A DNA stretch of 64,000 bases from Paenibacillaceae bacterium GAS479 (GCA_900105225.1 LT629764.1:3055501-3119500); one strand, 5' to 3'; shown: positions 44,041 to 53,480, counted from the first letter of the stretch. The notes: generated by a model from the sequence alone, not told the origin. A program made the numbers and translations.

Positions 44041-44160
44041 CAAGAATGGTCGAGCTGGTGTGAGATGAGATTAGTTAGTAAGGGCAAGAATGGTCGAGCT
44101 GGTGTGAGATTAGTTGGTTAGAGCAAGAATGGTCGAACAGGTGAGATGAGATTAGTTGGC
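44040..44160. repeat. Imperfect 39-44-bp direct repeats (three copies)
   Basis: GCAAGAATGGTCGA recurs at 44040, 44084 and 44123, each followed by a GGTGTGAGAT...ATTAGTT tail. They directly abut copy B of the dispersed element. Confidence 0.85.
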
Positions 44161-44191
44161 TTTAAAGAGATTCGATAGCAGCATTCACAGA

Positions 44192-44236
44192 CAAAAAGGG
44201 AGGAGACTGAGCATGGCTCATTCTCCTCCCTTTTTG
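44192..44236. terminator. Strong symmetrical terminator
   Basis: CAAAAAGGGAGGAGA pairs with TCTCCTCCCTTTTTG; the internal part continues with TGAGC/GCTCA. It isolates the upstream region from glpX. Confidence 0.85.
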
Positions 44237-44317
44237 TTGATAATGATTAGATTTAGAGTGGGGCTTTTGGGACACCCTGCTCATTTATGCATCCTAAATA
44301 GATGATTATTCGCCTAT

Positions 44318-44345
44318 TGTGACTCATATTTAATTGTGTTACATT
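44318..44345 (+). promoter_or_regulatory. Candidate CcpN operator pair upstream of glpX
   Basis: TGTGTTACATT (44335-44345) fits the published Bacillus CcpN consensus TRTGHYATAYW, as I recall it, at 10 of 11 positions. TGTGACTCATA (44318-44328) fits at 9 of 11, 17 bp away. The position, 50-75 nt before the glpX start, and the presence of ccpN in the same cluster make this plausible but unproven. Confidence 0.35.
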
Positions 44346-44393
44346 ATTCCTGAGAATGAAACTACAGTAAGCAGAGGCGGAAGGGATGAGGGC

Positions 44394-45374
<981 letters not shown>

Positions 45375-45420
45375 CGATTAACGAGCCTAGGGCCGAGGAC
45401 GGCCGGAGATTCGCTGGAGG

Positions 45421-45615
45421 TTCGGCGTAGGAACAGCGGGAGAATCGGCGTGAGGAATAGCAAGAGGTTCGGTATGAGGAACAGCAGGAGGTTCGGCGTA
45501 GGAACAGCGGGAGATTCGGCGTTAGGAACAGCAAGAGGTTCGGTGTGAGGAACAGCAAGAGGTTTGGCGTGAGGAACAGCAGGAGGTTCTGCAGGAGAAT
45601 CAGCAAGAGATTCGT
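45421..45615. repeat. 24-bp tandem repeats between glpX and gapB (8 copies)
   Basis: Units TTCGGCGTGAGGAACAGCAG and four more bases repeat with 23-24-bp spacing at 45421, 45444, 45468, 45492, 45515, 45539, 45563 and 45587. There is no start codon or ribosome site; the open frame on the minus strand is a by-product of the period. Confidence 0.95.
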
Positions 45616-45750
45616 GGGAGTCACGTTAGGGGAGCCGGGGATGGAGCCCCGCATCGGCGTTCAAGCATATTGCTATCGGGAACGCATATCTTAATAGGCG
45701 TCATAAATAATTTATGAGTATTATATTTTAGAGTTAAAGGAGAATGCATC

Positions 45751-46797
45751 ATGCGGGTTGCGATTAGCGGAACGGGACGAATCGGAAGGCTGTGCATACG
45801 GCGACTGCTCGATCTGCCCTCATCATCTGGACTTGAGCTTGTTGCCATTAATACGACCTGCCCGGCCGAAACGCTAGCCCATCTGCTGAAATACGACACG
45901 GTGCATGGACGGTGGGAAGGCGGTATTGAACCGTCTGATAGCAGCTTGATCGTAAGGGCCCGCAGAATCGAGCTCGTCTCCGAAAGAGACCCAGCCCGAC
46001 TGCCGTGGAAACGGCTTGGCATTGACCTCGTCATTGACGCCACCGGAGCATTCACAAAGCGAGCCGGTATGGAGGGGCATCTGGCGGCAGGAGCGGCGCG
46101 AGTGCTGCTGACCTCTCCCGGGGAGGCGGATCTCACCGCCGTCATGGGCGTGAACGAGTCCGCATTTGACCCGGAGCTCCATTGCTTAATTTCGGCTGCA
46201 TCCTGTACGACGAACTGCCTGGCACCGGTGCTGAAAGTGCTTCATCAGGCCTTTGGCGTGCGGGGAGGCTGGGCGACTTCGATCCATGCTTTTACTAACG
46301 ACCAGAATCATATGGACAATCCGCATCGCGACTTGAGAAGAGCCCGGGCTTGCACTTCCTCAATCGTACCGGCCGTCACGGGAATGTCCAAAGCACTCAA
46401 AGAGGTGCTTCCAGAGCTTGCGCCGCTCATTCAAGGCACGGCGGTGCGCGTCCCGGTAGCGGATGTATCTTTGCTACAGCTGCAGCTTGAGCTTGGCGAG
46501 CCAGTTGGCGCTGAAGCTGTTCGAGCGGCATTTCAGAAAGCGGCGACTGGTCCTATGGGACAATATGTCGGTTACAGCGAGCTGCCGCTCGTTTCGGCCG
46601 ATTATATCGGCTGCGACAAGTCCGCCGTTGTTGACGGGCTCAGCATTCTCGTCCGCGGAAGCTCCATCCAGCTCAGCGCCTGGTATGACAACGAGTGGGG
46701 CTACGCCTGCCGCGTCATAGACCTCGCTGACCTGATTTCCAGCCGATGCGGGAAGGAAGTTCGGCGGGCTGATGTTCAGGAACAGGTTTTATTTTAA
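45751..46797 (+). CDS. gapB: Glyceraldehyde-3-phosphate dehydrogenase, gluconeogenic GapB type
   Basis: The 348-residue protein has the NAD(P) motif ISGTGRIGRL in place of the strict GFGRIGR. Catalytic Cys is in SAASCTTNCLAP and the His is in AFTNDQNHMDNPHRDLRRARA. The C-terminus WYDNEWGYACRVIDL is standard. Changes near the adenine pocket (VAINTTCPAETLAHLLKYDT, lacking the usual ND of glycolytic GapA) fit the NADP-using GapB isoform. AAAGGAG lies 8 nt before the ATG. Neighbours glpX, ppdK and ccpN support a gluconeogenic role. Confidence 0.93.
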   Translation: MRVAISGTGRIGRLCIRRLLDLPSSSGLELVAINTTCPAETLAHLLKYDTVHGRWEGGIEPSDSSLIVRARRIELVSERDPARLPWKRLGIDLVIDATGAFTKRAGMEGHLAAGAARVLLTSPGEADLTAVMGVNESAFDPELHCLISAASCTTNCLAPVLKVLHQAFGVRGGWATSIHAFTNDQNHMDNPHRDLRRARACTSSIVPAVTGMSKALKEVLPELAPLIQGTAVRVPVADVSLLQLQLELGEPVGAEAVRAAFQKAATGPMGQYVGYSELPLVSADYIGCDKSAVVDGLSILVRGSSIQLSAWYDNEWGYACRVIDLADLISSRCGKEVRRADVQEQVLF

Positions 46798-46874
46798 AGG
46801 ATGAATGTTTAACGCGTTGGACTGTTAGCGGGATGGAAGACCTATACCATTAATTCTCTAAAGGGGATGGGCAC

Positions 46875-47078
46875 ATGAAAGCGGAACAAGCGGCTGTGGT
46901 GGGCAGCAAGTTGGAATACGGTCTGGTGCTTTGCCGGAATTGCAATGAGATTATGTATACGCTTCCTACGAACAGAGTCAAGCGTTTTTATAGTCTTTGC
47001 GAGTCGTTGAACTGTCGAGAGCTGCAGCCGGAAGCAGCGGTAATGGCATCGGTAGTGGCATCGACTGAGGAGGAATAG
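46875..47078 (+). CDS. Small Cys-rich protein resembling the GapA-binding peptide SR1P
   Basis: 67 residues, AAAGGGG 8 nt before the ATG. The middle, GLVLCRNCNEIMYTLPTNRV, then KRFYSLCESLNC, has the CxxCN...(16-18)...C..xxC layout and length of SR1P. That is the small peptide made from the CcpN-controlled RNA SR1 in Bacillus, which binds glycolytic GapA. Here it has longer ends (14 N-terminal and ~20 acidic C-terminal residues). It lies between gapB and ppdK and ends 3 nt before ppdK. Homology is judged by eye; a plain zinc-ribbon peptide is the alternative. Confidence 0.65.
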   Translation: MKAEQAAVVGSKLEYGLVLCRNCNEIMYTLPTNRVKRFYSLCESLNCRELQPEAAVMASVVASTEEE

Positions 47079-47081
47079 AGG

Positions 47082-49817
47082 ATGGCGGAGCGAAAGGTTT
47101 ATTTTTTCGAGGAAGGCCATTTCGGTATGAAAAACCTGCTAGGAGGCAAAGGGGCCAATCTGGCCGAGATGACAGCAGCCGGTGTTCCTGTGCCCCCCGG
47201 TTTTACCGTTACGACGGAGGCTTGTATGGACTATTTCCGTGATGGCGAAGTTTTTTCCGAAGAGCTGTGGGCGAGTATTCAAGAGGCGCTTAGCAGACTG
47301 GAGGAGAAAACGGGCCAGCGCCTGGGAGACCGCGTAGATCCGCTGCTCGTTTCGGTGCGCTCCGGGGCGGTGGCTTCCATGCCGGGTATGATGGATACGA
47401 TTCTCAACCTTGGCCTGAACGATGAAACGGTGGACGCGCTGGCGGCCCAGACCGGAGACGAGCGCTTTGCTTACGACTGTTATCGTCGACTAATTCAGAT
47501 GTTCGGGGAAGTTGTGCTCGGACTGGATTCCTGGCGGTTCGAGCGGTTGCTGGAAAAGCTCAAGCACAACCACGGCTGCACAGAGGATCAGCAATTGAGC
47601 GGCGCTGCGTGGCAGGAGTTGGTCGAGCAGTACAAGGATTCGGTTGCCGCTGCTGCCGGTCGTCCGTTTCCGCAAGATGTATTGGAGCAGCTGAGGCTCG
47701 CTGTGCAAGCGGTATTCCGTTCGTGGAACAACCCGCGAGCTCGAATTTATCGTGGGATCAATCGTATTTCTGATTTGCAGGGAACGGCCGTGACGATCCA
47801 GCAGATGGCTTTTGGTAATAAAGGAGACGATTGCGGCACAGGGGTTGTATTTACGCGTAATCCTTCTACTGGAGAGCCGGGTCTTTACGGAGAGTTTCTC
47901 GTAAACGCGCAGGGAGAGGACGTGGTCGCGGGAACCCGCACACCGCGCCCGATCGCGGAGCTGAAAAGCATTATGCCGGAAGTGTATGCCGAGCTGGAGT
48001 CGTGGTGCTCGAAGCTGGAAATGCGCTATGGCGATATGCAGGACATCGAGTTCACCGTGGAGCATAACAAGCTTTTTTTACTACAAACGCGCGGCGGCAA
48101 GCGCAATGCTCAGGCAGCTCTGCGCATTGCGGTTGATCTCGTCCGCGAAGGCAGGATCAGCCGTGAGGAGGCGGTGCGGCGAGTGGAGCTGCCCCATTTG
48201 GAGCAGCTGCTGCACCGAGGTATCGACGAGTCGGCTGGGGCGCAGCCGCTCGCCAGCGGGCTGCCGGCCTCGCCAGGGGCGGCAATCGGCATGGCTGTGT
48301 TCGATGCGGATACCGCCGAAAGCTGGAGCCGTGAAGGGCGGCCGGTTATTCTGATCCGGCCGGAAACGACGCCGGATGACATCCACGGCGTGCTTGCTGC
48401 GGAGGGTATTTTGACGAGCCGCGGCGGAATGACGAGCCATGCCGCAGTGGTGGCCCGGGGCATGGGCAAACCAGCCATCTGCGGCTGCGAGGCGCTGGAT
48501 GTCGATGTAGATGCCCGCTGCATGTCAGTGCGCGGGGGAGCAGGAGTGGGCGAGGGTACGAGTTTAAGTGCAGGTACCGGTGCAGGTTCCGGAAAAGGCA
48601 CAAGTACATTCATCCGTGAAGGCGACTGGCTGACGCTTGATGGCAGCACGGGCCGGGTCATTCTAGGCAAGATGCCGCTGCGTGAGCCGATCGCATCGGA
48701 GGAGTTGCTTAAGGTGCTGCGCTGGGCCGACGAAATTCGCAGGCTGGCGGTGTATGCCAATGCAGATACGCCGGAGGATGCCCGGACGGCCCGTTCACTT
48801 GGCGCTCAGGGAATCGGGTTATGCCGCACGGAGCATATGTTTTTTGCGCCGGAACGACTGGTGGTCATGCAGCAGATGATCGCGGCTGAAACAGAGCTTG
48901 AGCGTGAGAAAGCTCTGGCTGAACTGTTGCCTATGCAACAGCAGGACTTCGAGGGCATCTTTGAGGCGATGGATGGATTGCCGGTGACGATTCGGCTGCT
49001 GGACCCACCGCTGCATGAGTTCCTTCCGGGACGGGAGGAGTTGCAACGCAAGCTGGATGCGGCAGCGGAGGAGACGGAGCGGCTGCATTTGCAAAGGCTG
49101 CTGCGGCGCTCGGAGGCACTACGCGAAGCGAATCCGATGCTCGGCCAGCGTGGCTGCCGCCTCGGCATCATGCATCCGGAAATTTACCGGATGCAGGCAG
49201 AGGCGGTATGCCTCGCAGCGGCAGCCTGCGCGGAGCGGGGTGTGGATGTACGGGCGGAGATTATGATTCCGCTCGTTGGCGCCGCCGCGGAGCTAGGGCT
49301 GTTGCGGGCGGAGGTCGAGGAGACTGCTCGCCGCCTGCTATCGGCGGAGCAGCGCGAGGCGCGGCCGATCCGCATCGGCACGATGATCGAGGTGCCGAGA
49401 GCGGCGCTGACGGCGGGGCAGATCGCGGTGCATGCGGACTTTTTCTCCTTTGGCACCAATGATCTAACGCAAATGACCTATGGCTACAGCCGTGACGATG
49501 CCGAGGGCAAATTCCTTGCCCGTTATGTCGAGCGCAAACTGCTGCCGAGCAACCCATTTCAGGTGTTGGACAAGGATGGCGTTGGGCAACTGATCCAGAT
49601 GGCAGCGGAGAACGGCCGCGCGGTGCGACCGGATCTGAAAACCGGTATTTGCGGAGAGCATGGCGGCGACCGTGAATCAATTTTCTTTTGCCATGCGATT
49701 GGGCTCGACTATGTCAGTTGCTCCCCTTATCGCATTCCGATGGCCCGCATTGCAGCGGCGCAAGCCGTTCTTGAGGCTGATCCACTGCCTGGTCGCAAAG
49801 AAGCCGTCCCGGTGTAA
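47082..49817 (+). CDS. ppdK: Pyruvate, phosphate dikinase
   Basis: 911 residues, the family's usual size. The ATP-grasp domain is at the N-terminus (GGKGANLAEMTAAGVPVPPGFTV, SVRSGAVASMPGMMDTILNLG). The phospho-His domain has GGMTSHAAVVARGMGKPAICG. The C-terminal PEP/pyruvate barrel has FFSFGTNDLTQMTYGYSRDD and GICGEHGGDRESIFFCHAIG with the catalytic Cys. It converts pyruvate + ATP + Pi into PEP + AMP + PPi. A Gly/Ser/Thr insert (about residues 485-511, GAGVGEGTSLSAGTGAGSGK) follows the phospho-His domain and is not typical. The putative Thr switch next to the catalytic His (MTSH) is the target of the kinase encoded downstream. Confidence 0.97.
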   Translation: MAERKVYFFEEGHFGMKNLLGGKGANLAEMTAAGVPVPPGFTVTTEACMDYFRDGEVFSEELWASIQEALSRLEEKTGQRLGDRVDPLLVSVRSGAVASMPGMMDTILNLGLNDETVDALAAQTGDERFAYDCYRRLIQMFGEVVLGLDSWRFERLLEKLKHNHGCTEDQQLSGAAWQELVEQYKDSVAAAAGRPFPQDVLEQLRLAVQAVFRSWNNPRARIYRGINRISDLQGTAVTIQQMAFGNKGDDCGTGVVFTRNPSTGEPGLYGEFLVNAQGEDVVAGTRTPRPIAELKSIMPEVYAELESWCSKLEMRYGDMQDIEFTVEHNKLFLLQTRGGKRNAQAALRIAVDLVREGRISREEAVRRVELPHLEQLLHRGIDESAGAQPLASGLPASPGAAIGMAVFDADTAESWSREGRPVILIRPETTPDDIHGVLAAEGILTSRGGMTSHAAVVARGMGKPAICGCEALDVDVDARCMSVRGGAGVGEGTSLSAGTGAGSGKGTSTFIREGDWLTLDGSTGRVILGKMPLREPIASEELLKVLRWADEIRRLAVYANADTPEDARTARSLGAQGIGLCRTEHMFFAPERLVVMQQMIAAETELEREKALAELLPMQQQDFEGIFEAMDGLPVTIRLLDPPLHEFLPGREELQRKLDAAAEETERLHLQRLLRRSEALREANPMLGQRGCRLGIMHPEIYRMQAEAVCLAAAACAERGVDVRAEIMIPLVGAAAELGLLRAEVEETARRLLSAEQREARPIRIGTMIEVPRAALTAGQIAVHADFFSFGTNDLTQMTYGYSRDDAEGKFLARYVERKLLPSNPFQVLDKDGVGQLIQMAAENGRAVRPDLKTGICGEHGGDRESIFFCHAIGLDYVSCSPYRIPMARIAAAQAVLEADPLPGRKEAVPV

Positions 49818-49875
49818 AAATCGTTTGGCATCGGGTACAATGGTGGAGAAGATGAAGTGAGCGGAGGGAACGGCG

Positions 49876-50520
49876 ATCAAACTAACAACGCGGCAAAAAA
49901 AGATCGTGGAAACGGTTCGCAGGCGTGCTCCGATTACGGGAGAGCAGATCGCTGAGCTGCTCGGGGTGACGCGCCCAACGATCCGCTCCGACCTCGGCCT
50001 GCTCGTCATGCTCGGTTACTTGGATGCCAAGCCTAAAGTCGGCTATTTTCTAGGTAAGGATGGCGGGAGCGAATCGGGCCCGGACGGAGCTGCAGATGCA
50101 GCTATGCTGCCCGTGCGCGAGATCATGGAGGTTCCTGTTGTACTCCGTGAGACTGCGACGGTCAGCGATGCTGTTGTGGCATTGTTTCTGGAAAATGTGG
50201 GCAGCCTCACTGTTGTCGATGCTGAGGGACGTTTGGCGGGTATTGTTTCGCGCAAGGACTTGCTCAAGGTTGCGATTGGCAATCCACAGGCTTCGTCTAT
50301 GCCGCTTGGTCTGGTTATGACTCGCCTGTCTAATTTGGCCACGATCACGCCCCAGCATACGGTGCGCGACGCCATGGCGATTATGATTGCCCGAGAGATC
50401 GATGGGGTGCCGATTGTCCAGCCTCGTCAGGGCGGACCGGACGCAGGGCTAGAAGCCGTCGGGCGTATAACGAAAACGACGGTAATGCGGCTTTTTTATG
50501 AGGCTTCCGCTAGGAATTGA
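49876..50520 (+). CDS. ccpN: CcpN-like transcriptional repressor (HTH + two CBS domains), apparent ATC start
   Basis: The winged-helix N-terminus (RQKKIVETV..., PITGEQIAELLGVTRPTIRSDLGLLVMLGYLDAKPKVGYF) is followed by a CBS pair (about 75-200). This is the CcpN architecture: a repressor of gapB/pckA that responds to ATP and ADP. The frame back to the upstream stop at 49858 has no ATG/GTG/TTG before 49906. Family alignment expects xKLTxRQ at the start, which here begins exactly at an ATC (49876) with GGAGGG 7 nt upstream. The GTG at 49906 would delete ten residues of the first helix and has no ribosome site. Confidence 0.88.
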   Translation: MKLTTRQKKIVETVRRRAPITGEQIAELLGVTRPTIRSDLGLLVMLGYLDAKPKVGYFLGKDGGSESGPDGAADAAMLPVREIMEVPVVLRETATVSDAVVALFLENVGSLTVVDAEGRLAGIVSRKDLLKVAIGNPQASSMPLGLVMTRLSNLATITPQHTVRDAMAIMIAREIDGVPIVQPRQGGPDAGLEAVGRITKTTVMRLFYEASARN

Positions 50521-50566
50521 ACATAAGTCTAGGCGAGAGCGAGACGGCTAGGGGGCGGGATGAAAC

Positions 50567-51385
50567 TTGAACGAAGAGATGAAGAGAATTTTAGTCTGCT
50601 CTGATTCTGCGGGAGAGACAGCGGAGACGGTCGTCCGGGCAACTCTTAAGCAGTTCGAGGCGCAATCCGTTCAGTTGGAGCGTTGGGCGAACGTCAAATC
50701 TGAAGATGAAATCCGCCAGTTGATGGAGCATGCCGCCGCAATCGACAGTTTCGTGGTCTATACGCTGGTGCTTCCGGAGCTGCGCGAGATGATCAGGCAG
50801 GAATCGGTGCGTCTAGGCGTCTCTGCGGTCGATGTTATGGGTCCAGTCATGGAAGGCTTCGTGCGGACGTTCAATTCGGCGCCTAAACAGCAGGCCGGAT
50901 TGCTGCATCGGATGGATGAGGATTACTTCAACCGGGTCGAAGCCGTTGAGTTCACGGTCAAATCCGACGACGGACAGCATATTGTCGGCTGGGGCGATGC
51001 GGATCTGATTTTACTCGGCGTTTCCCGTACATCCAAAACCCCACTTGGCATCTATCTCGCTCACAAAGGCTACAAAGTAGCAAACTATCCGCTCGTGCCT
51101 GAGGTGAAACCGCCCGAGGAGCTGTTCCGCGTACCGCGCGGTCGTTTCGTCGGACTGACGATGGACCCGGAGAAACTGATCAGCATCCGCATTGAGCGGC
51201 TGAAAAGCATGGGCTTGCCCTCTGGTGTCAGCTACGCCAGCTTGGAGCGTGTGGCGGAAGAGCTGGAGCATGCGAGGACTCTTTTCCGCCAGCTTGGCTG
51301 CCTGATCGTGGATGTGACAGACCGCGCAATTGAGGAGACGGCCGGCATCATTCTCGATGCTCGCAAGCATGTAATCCGGGCGTGA
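50567..51385 (+). CDS. PPDK regulatory protein (bifunctional kinase/pyrophosphorylase, DUF299)
   Basis: TTG start at 50567 (GGCGGG upstream); 272 residues. N-terminus is ILVCSDSAGETAETVVRATLKQF. The P-loop is LILLGVSRTSKTPLGIYLAHKGYKVANYPL, followed by GLTMDPEKLISIRIERL and YASLERVAEELEHA. This family uses ADP to phosphorylate, and phosphate to reactivate, a Thr in PPDK or PEP synthase. ccpN lying between ppdK and this gene reproduces the Bacillus ccpN-yqfL pair. Confidence 0.95.
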   Translation: MNEEMKRILVCSDSAGETAETVVRATLKQFEAQSVQLERWANVKSEDEIRQLMEHAAAIDSFVVYTLVLPELREMIRQESVRLGVSAVDVMGPVMEGFVRTFNSAPKQQAGLLHRMDEDYFNRVEAVEFTVKSDDGQHIVGWGDADLILLGVSRTSKTPLGIYLAHKGYKVANYPLVPEVKPPEELFRVPRGRFVGLTMDPEKLISIRIERLKSMGLPSGVSYASLERVAEELEHARTLFRQLGCLIVDVTDRAIEETAGIILDARKHVIRA

Positions 51386-51544
51386 TTAGCGTTTGAGCAC
51401 TATAAAACACTTTTAAGCTCTTGCGGACTTCTGACAGTCAAACTAAAATCTAAGTGTAGCTATTGCAATACCACAGTGGCGAAGAACGTCCTGTTTCCCA
51501 TTGATCTTGTGTGCAAGATTTCTTTCTCTTAGGAGGAGGTCTAC

Positions 51545-51598
51545 TTGCAGACATTGATCAATGTTCGGAGACAGGATTTTTTGTTCCTAAATCAGTGA
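51545..51598 (+). CDS. Possible 17-residue leader peptide
   Basis: TTG with AGGAGGAGG 5 nt upstream opens QTLINVRRQDFLFLNQ and stops 21 nt before the next gene's ATG. The ribosome site is strong but the frame is very short; it may couple translation to the next gene. The region 51386-51540 before it shows nothing else. Confidence 0.3.
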   Translation: MQTLINVRRQDFLFLNQ

Positions 51599-51619
51599 GT
51601 GAGAAAGGAGTGGGAGACT

Positions 51620-52300
51620 ATGAAAGCTGTTAATTTCAGCGGATTCGATCAAGCTCATGAAAAGTGGCTTAACCAACATCTTAAAGCTCGCAAAGGGGAA
51701 AGGAGGGACCGGCTCAGAAGAGGGCATTCCCATGGTGAGATCCTTTTTTTACGTGAGGTTTGGTGGCCCCTGTTCGGTAACTTTGAAAATCTTCATCCCG
51801 AATACGAGATAGTCGATTGGCGGGGGTCTCCTTGTTATTTGGATTTTGCATGGCTACCCGGCATTCAACGATTCAACATCGATGTGAAAGGCTATGGTCC
51901 CCATGTGCAACAGACGGATCGTACAAAATATAGCCGGGAGCTTATGAGAGAGCTATATCTGCAAACACTTGGTTACTGTAATATTTCCCTTCCCTATGAT
52001 ACTCTGAGCCACGAGCCCCAGTTGATTCGATCCATGATGAAAAACTTATTGCAGCCCTTCCTGGTCACAAAACAAGATAAAACAAGTGCATCTAAAATTG
52101 AATTTATGTTGCTCAACTACATTAGGCAACAAAGTACTGCGATTTATCCTTACAAAGCAGCAAGAGAAGTAGGAATTCATGAAAAAACAGCTATCAAATA
52201 CCTAAGGAAATTATCGTTGGATGGGAAAATAAAAGCATTAACTAATGGCTCTCGAGTGTATAGATACATCTATACCGAGAGTATGTTGGATAGGACTTAA
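51620..52300 (+). CDS. PD-(D/E)XK-like nuclease-fold protein with C-terminal winged helix
   Basis: ATG at 51620, AAAGGAG upstream; 226 residues. Residues 25-140 match a family frequent in Paenibacillus (GHSHGEILFLREVWWPLFG, HPEYEIVDWRGSPCYLDFAW, FNIDVKGYGPHVQQTDR). The spacing of Glu, Asp and DxK (IDVK) suggests a PD-(D/E)XK endonuclease-type core, followed by QTLGYCNISLPYDTL. Residues 155-220 look like a winged helix (TAIYPYKAAREVGIHEKTAIKYLRKLSLDGKI). Function is unknown. It is AT-richer than its neighbours, and the 51-bp array 2 starts 30 nt downstream. Confidence 0.75.
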   Translation: MKAVNFSGFDQAHEKWLNQHLKARKGERRDRLRRGHSHGEILFLREVWWPLFGNFENLHPEYEIVDWRGSPCYLDFAWLPGIQRFNIDVKGYGPHVQQTDRTKYSRELMRELYLQTLGYCNISLPYDTLSHEPQLIRSMMKNLLQPFLVTKQDKTSASKIEFMLLNYIRQQSTAIYPYKAAREVGIHEKTAIKYLRKLSLDGKIKALTNGSRVYRYIYTESMLDRT

Positions 52301-52329
52301 TGCGGAGAGAGCGCAACTGTAGTCAGATC

Positions 52330-53245
52330 AAGTAGCTTAAGCTACTTGAAAGCGTTGGAAGTGGCCCCGACTTGCAAAGGAAGTAGTCGAAGTTACTTGA
52401 ACGCGCAGAAAGCGGCCTCGACGGGCCAAGCAAGTAGTCAAAGCTACTTGAACGAGCCAGAAGTTGGTCCCGAAGGCCAAAGCAAGTAGTCGAAACTACT
52501 TGAACGCGCCGAAAGTGGTCCCGAAGGCCAAAGCAAGTAGTCGAAACTACTTGAGCGCGCCGAAAGTGGTCCCGAAGGCCAAAGCAAGTAGTCGAAGCTA
52601 CTTGAGCGCACCAGAAGCGGCTCCGCCGGGCTCATCAAGTAGTTAAAGCTACTTGAGAGCGCCGAAAGCGGCTCCATCGAGCCAATCAAGTAGTTAAAGC
52701 TACTTGGGCGAGCCGAAAGTGGCTCCGACGAGTAAAGCAAGTAGTCAAAGTTACTTGAGCGAGCCGGAAGCGGCTCCGAGGAGTAAAGCAAGTAGTCAAA
52801 GTTACTTGAGCGAGCCGGAAGCGGCCCCGACGAGTAAAGCAAGTAGTCAAAGTTACTTGAGCGCGCCGAAAGTGGTCCCGACGAGCAAAGGAAGTAGTCG
52901 AAGTTACTTGAGCGCGTCGGAAGCGGCCCCGACGGGCCAAGCAAGTAGTCAAAGCTACTTGAGCGCGCCGAAAGTGGTCCGAACGAGCAAAGCAAGTAGT
53001 CGAAGCTACTTGAGCGCGCCGGAAGGGGGCTCGAGGAGCAAAGCAAGTAGTCAAAGTTACTTGAGCGCGTCGGAAGTGGGCCCGAGGAGCCAAGCAAGTA
53101 GTCAAAGTTACTTGAGTGCGCCGGATGTAAGCCCAGCGGGCAAACCAAGTAGTCGAAGTTACTTGAGCGCGCCGAAAGTGGTCCGAACGAGCCAAGCAAG
53201 AAGTCGAAGTTACTTGAGCGCGCCGGCGGCCGACCGTGCTGCCGA
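52330..53245. repeat. 51-bp tandem palindromic repeat array 2 (18 copies)
   Basis: Hairpin 1 starts at 52330, 52381, 52432, then 52484 (one extra base), then every 51 bases to 53198. The first unit is a perfect palindrome (AAGTAGCTTAAGCTACTT). Later ones keep pairing by paired changes (AAGTAGT-CGAA-ACTACTT, AAGTAGT-CGAA-GCTACTT). Hairpin 2 also covaries (GAGCCG-GAAG-CGGCTC against GGGCCG-AAAG-CGGCCC in array 1). Open frames through it are by-products of the period. Confidence 0.97.
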
Positions 53246-53351
53246 AGGCAAAGCTTTATCCAGGGCTGCCCCCGCCTGGAAATAGAGATGCCCGCCTCCG
53301 ATTGTTCGGAGAGCGGGCATTAAGCTTTGAGCAATGAGTCTCTTTTTTCGG

Positions 53352-53480
53352 CGTACGAGCGATCCAGATCACTCATACTCGAGTACGCTAGGTCGCTCGT
53401 GTACGAACACGCAAGATCACTCACTTACGAGTACGCCAGGTCGCTCGTATACGAACGCTCCAGATCACTCGCGTAAGAGC
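53352..53480. repeat. 48-bp direct repeat, about 2.6 copies
   Basis: GAGTACGCTAGGTCGCTCGT (53381) recurs at 53429 as GAGTACGCCAGGTCGCTCGT. The intervening CAGATCACTC block recurs at about 53364, 53412 and 53460. It lies between array 2 and the 3' end of ilvA. A GC hairpin (GCCCGC...GCGGGC, 53288-53318) precedes it. Confidence 0.93.

Noticed and set aside
52444-53285. Long frames on both strands of array 2 as repeat proteins
   Set aside because: Same reason as for array 1; sequence changes between copies preserve stem pairing rather than one protein frame, and no start signals exist.
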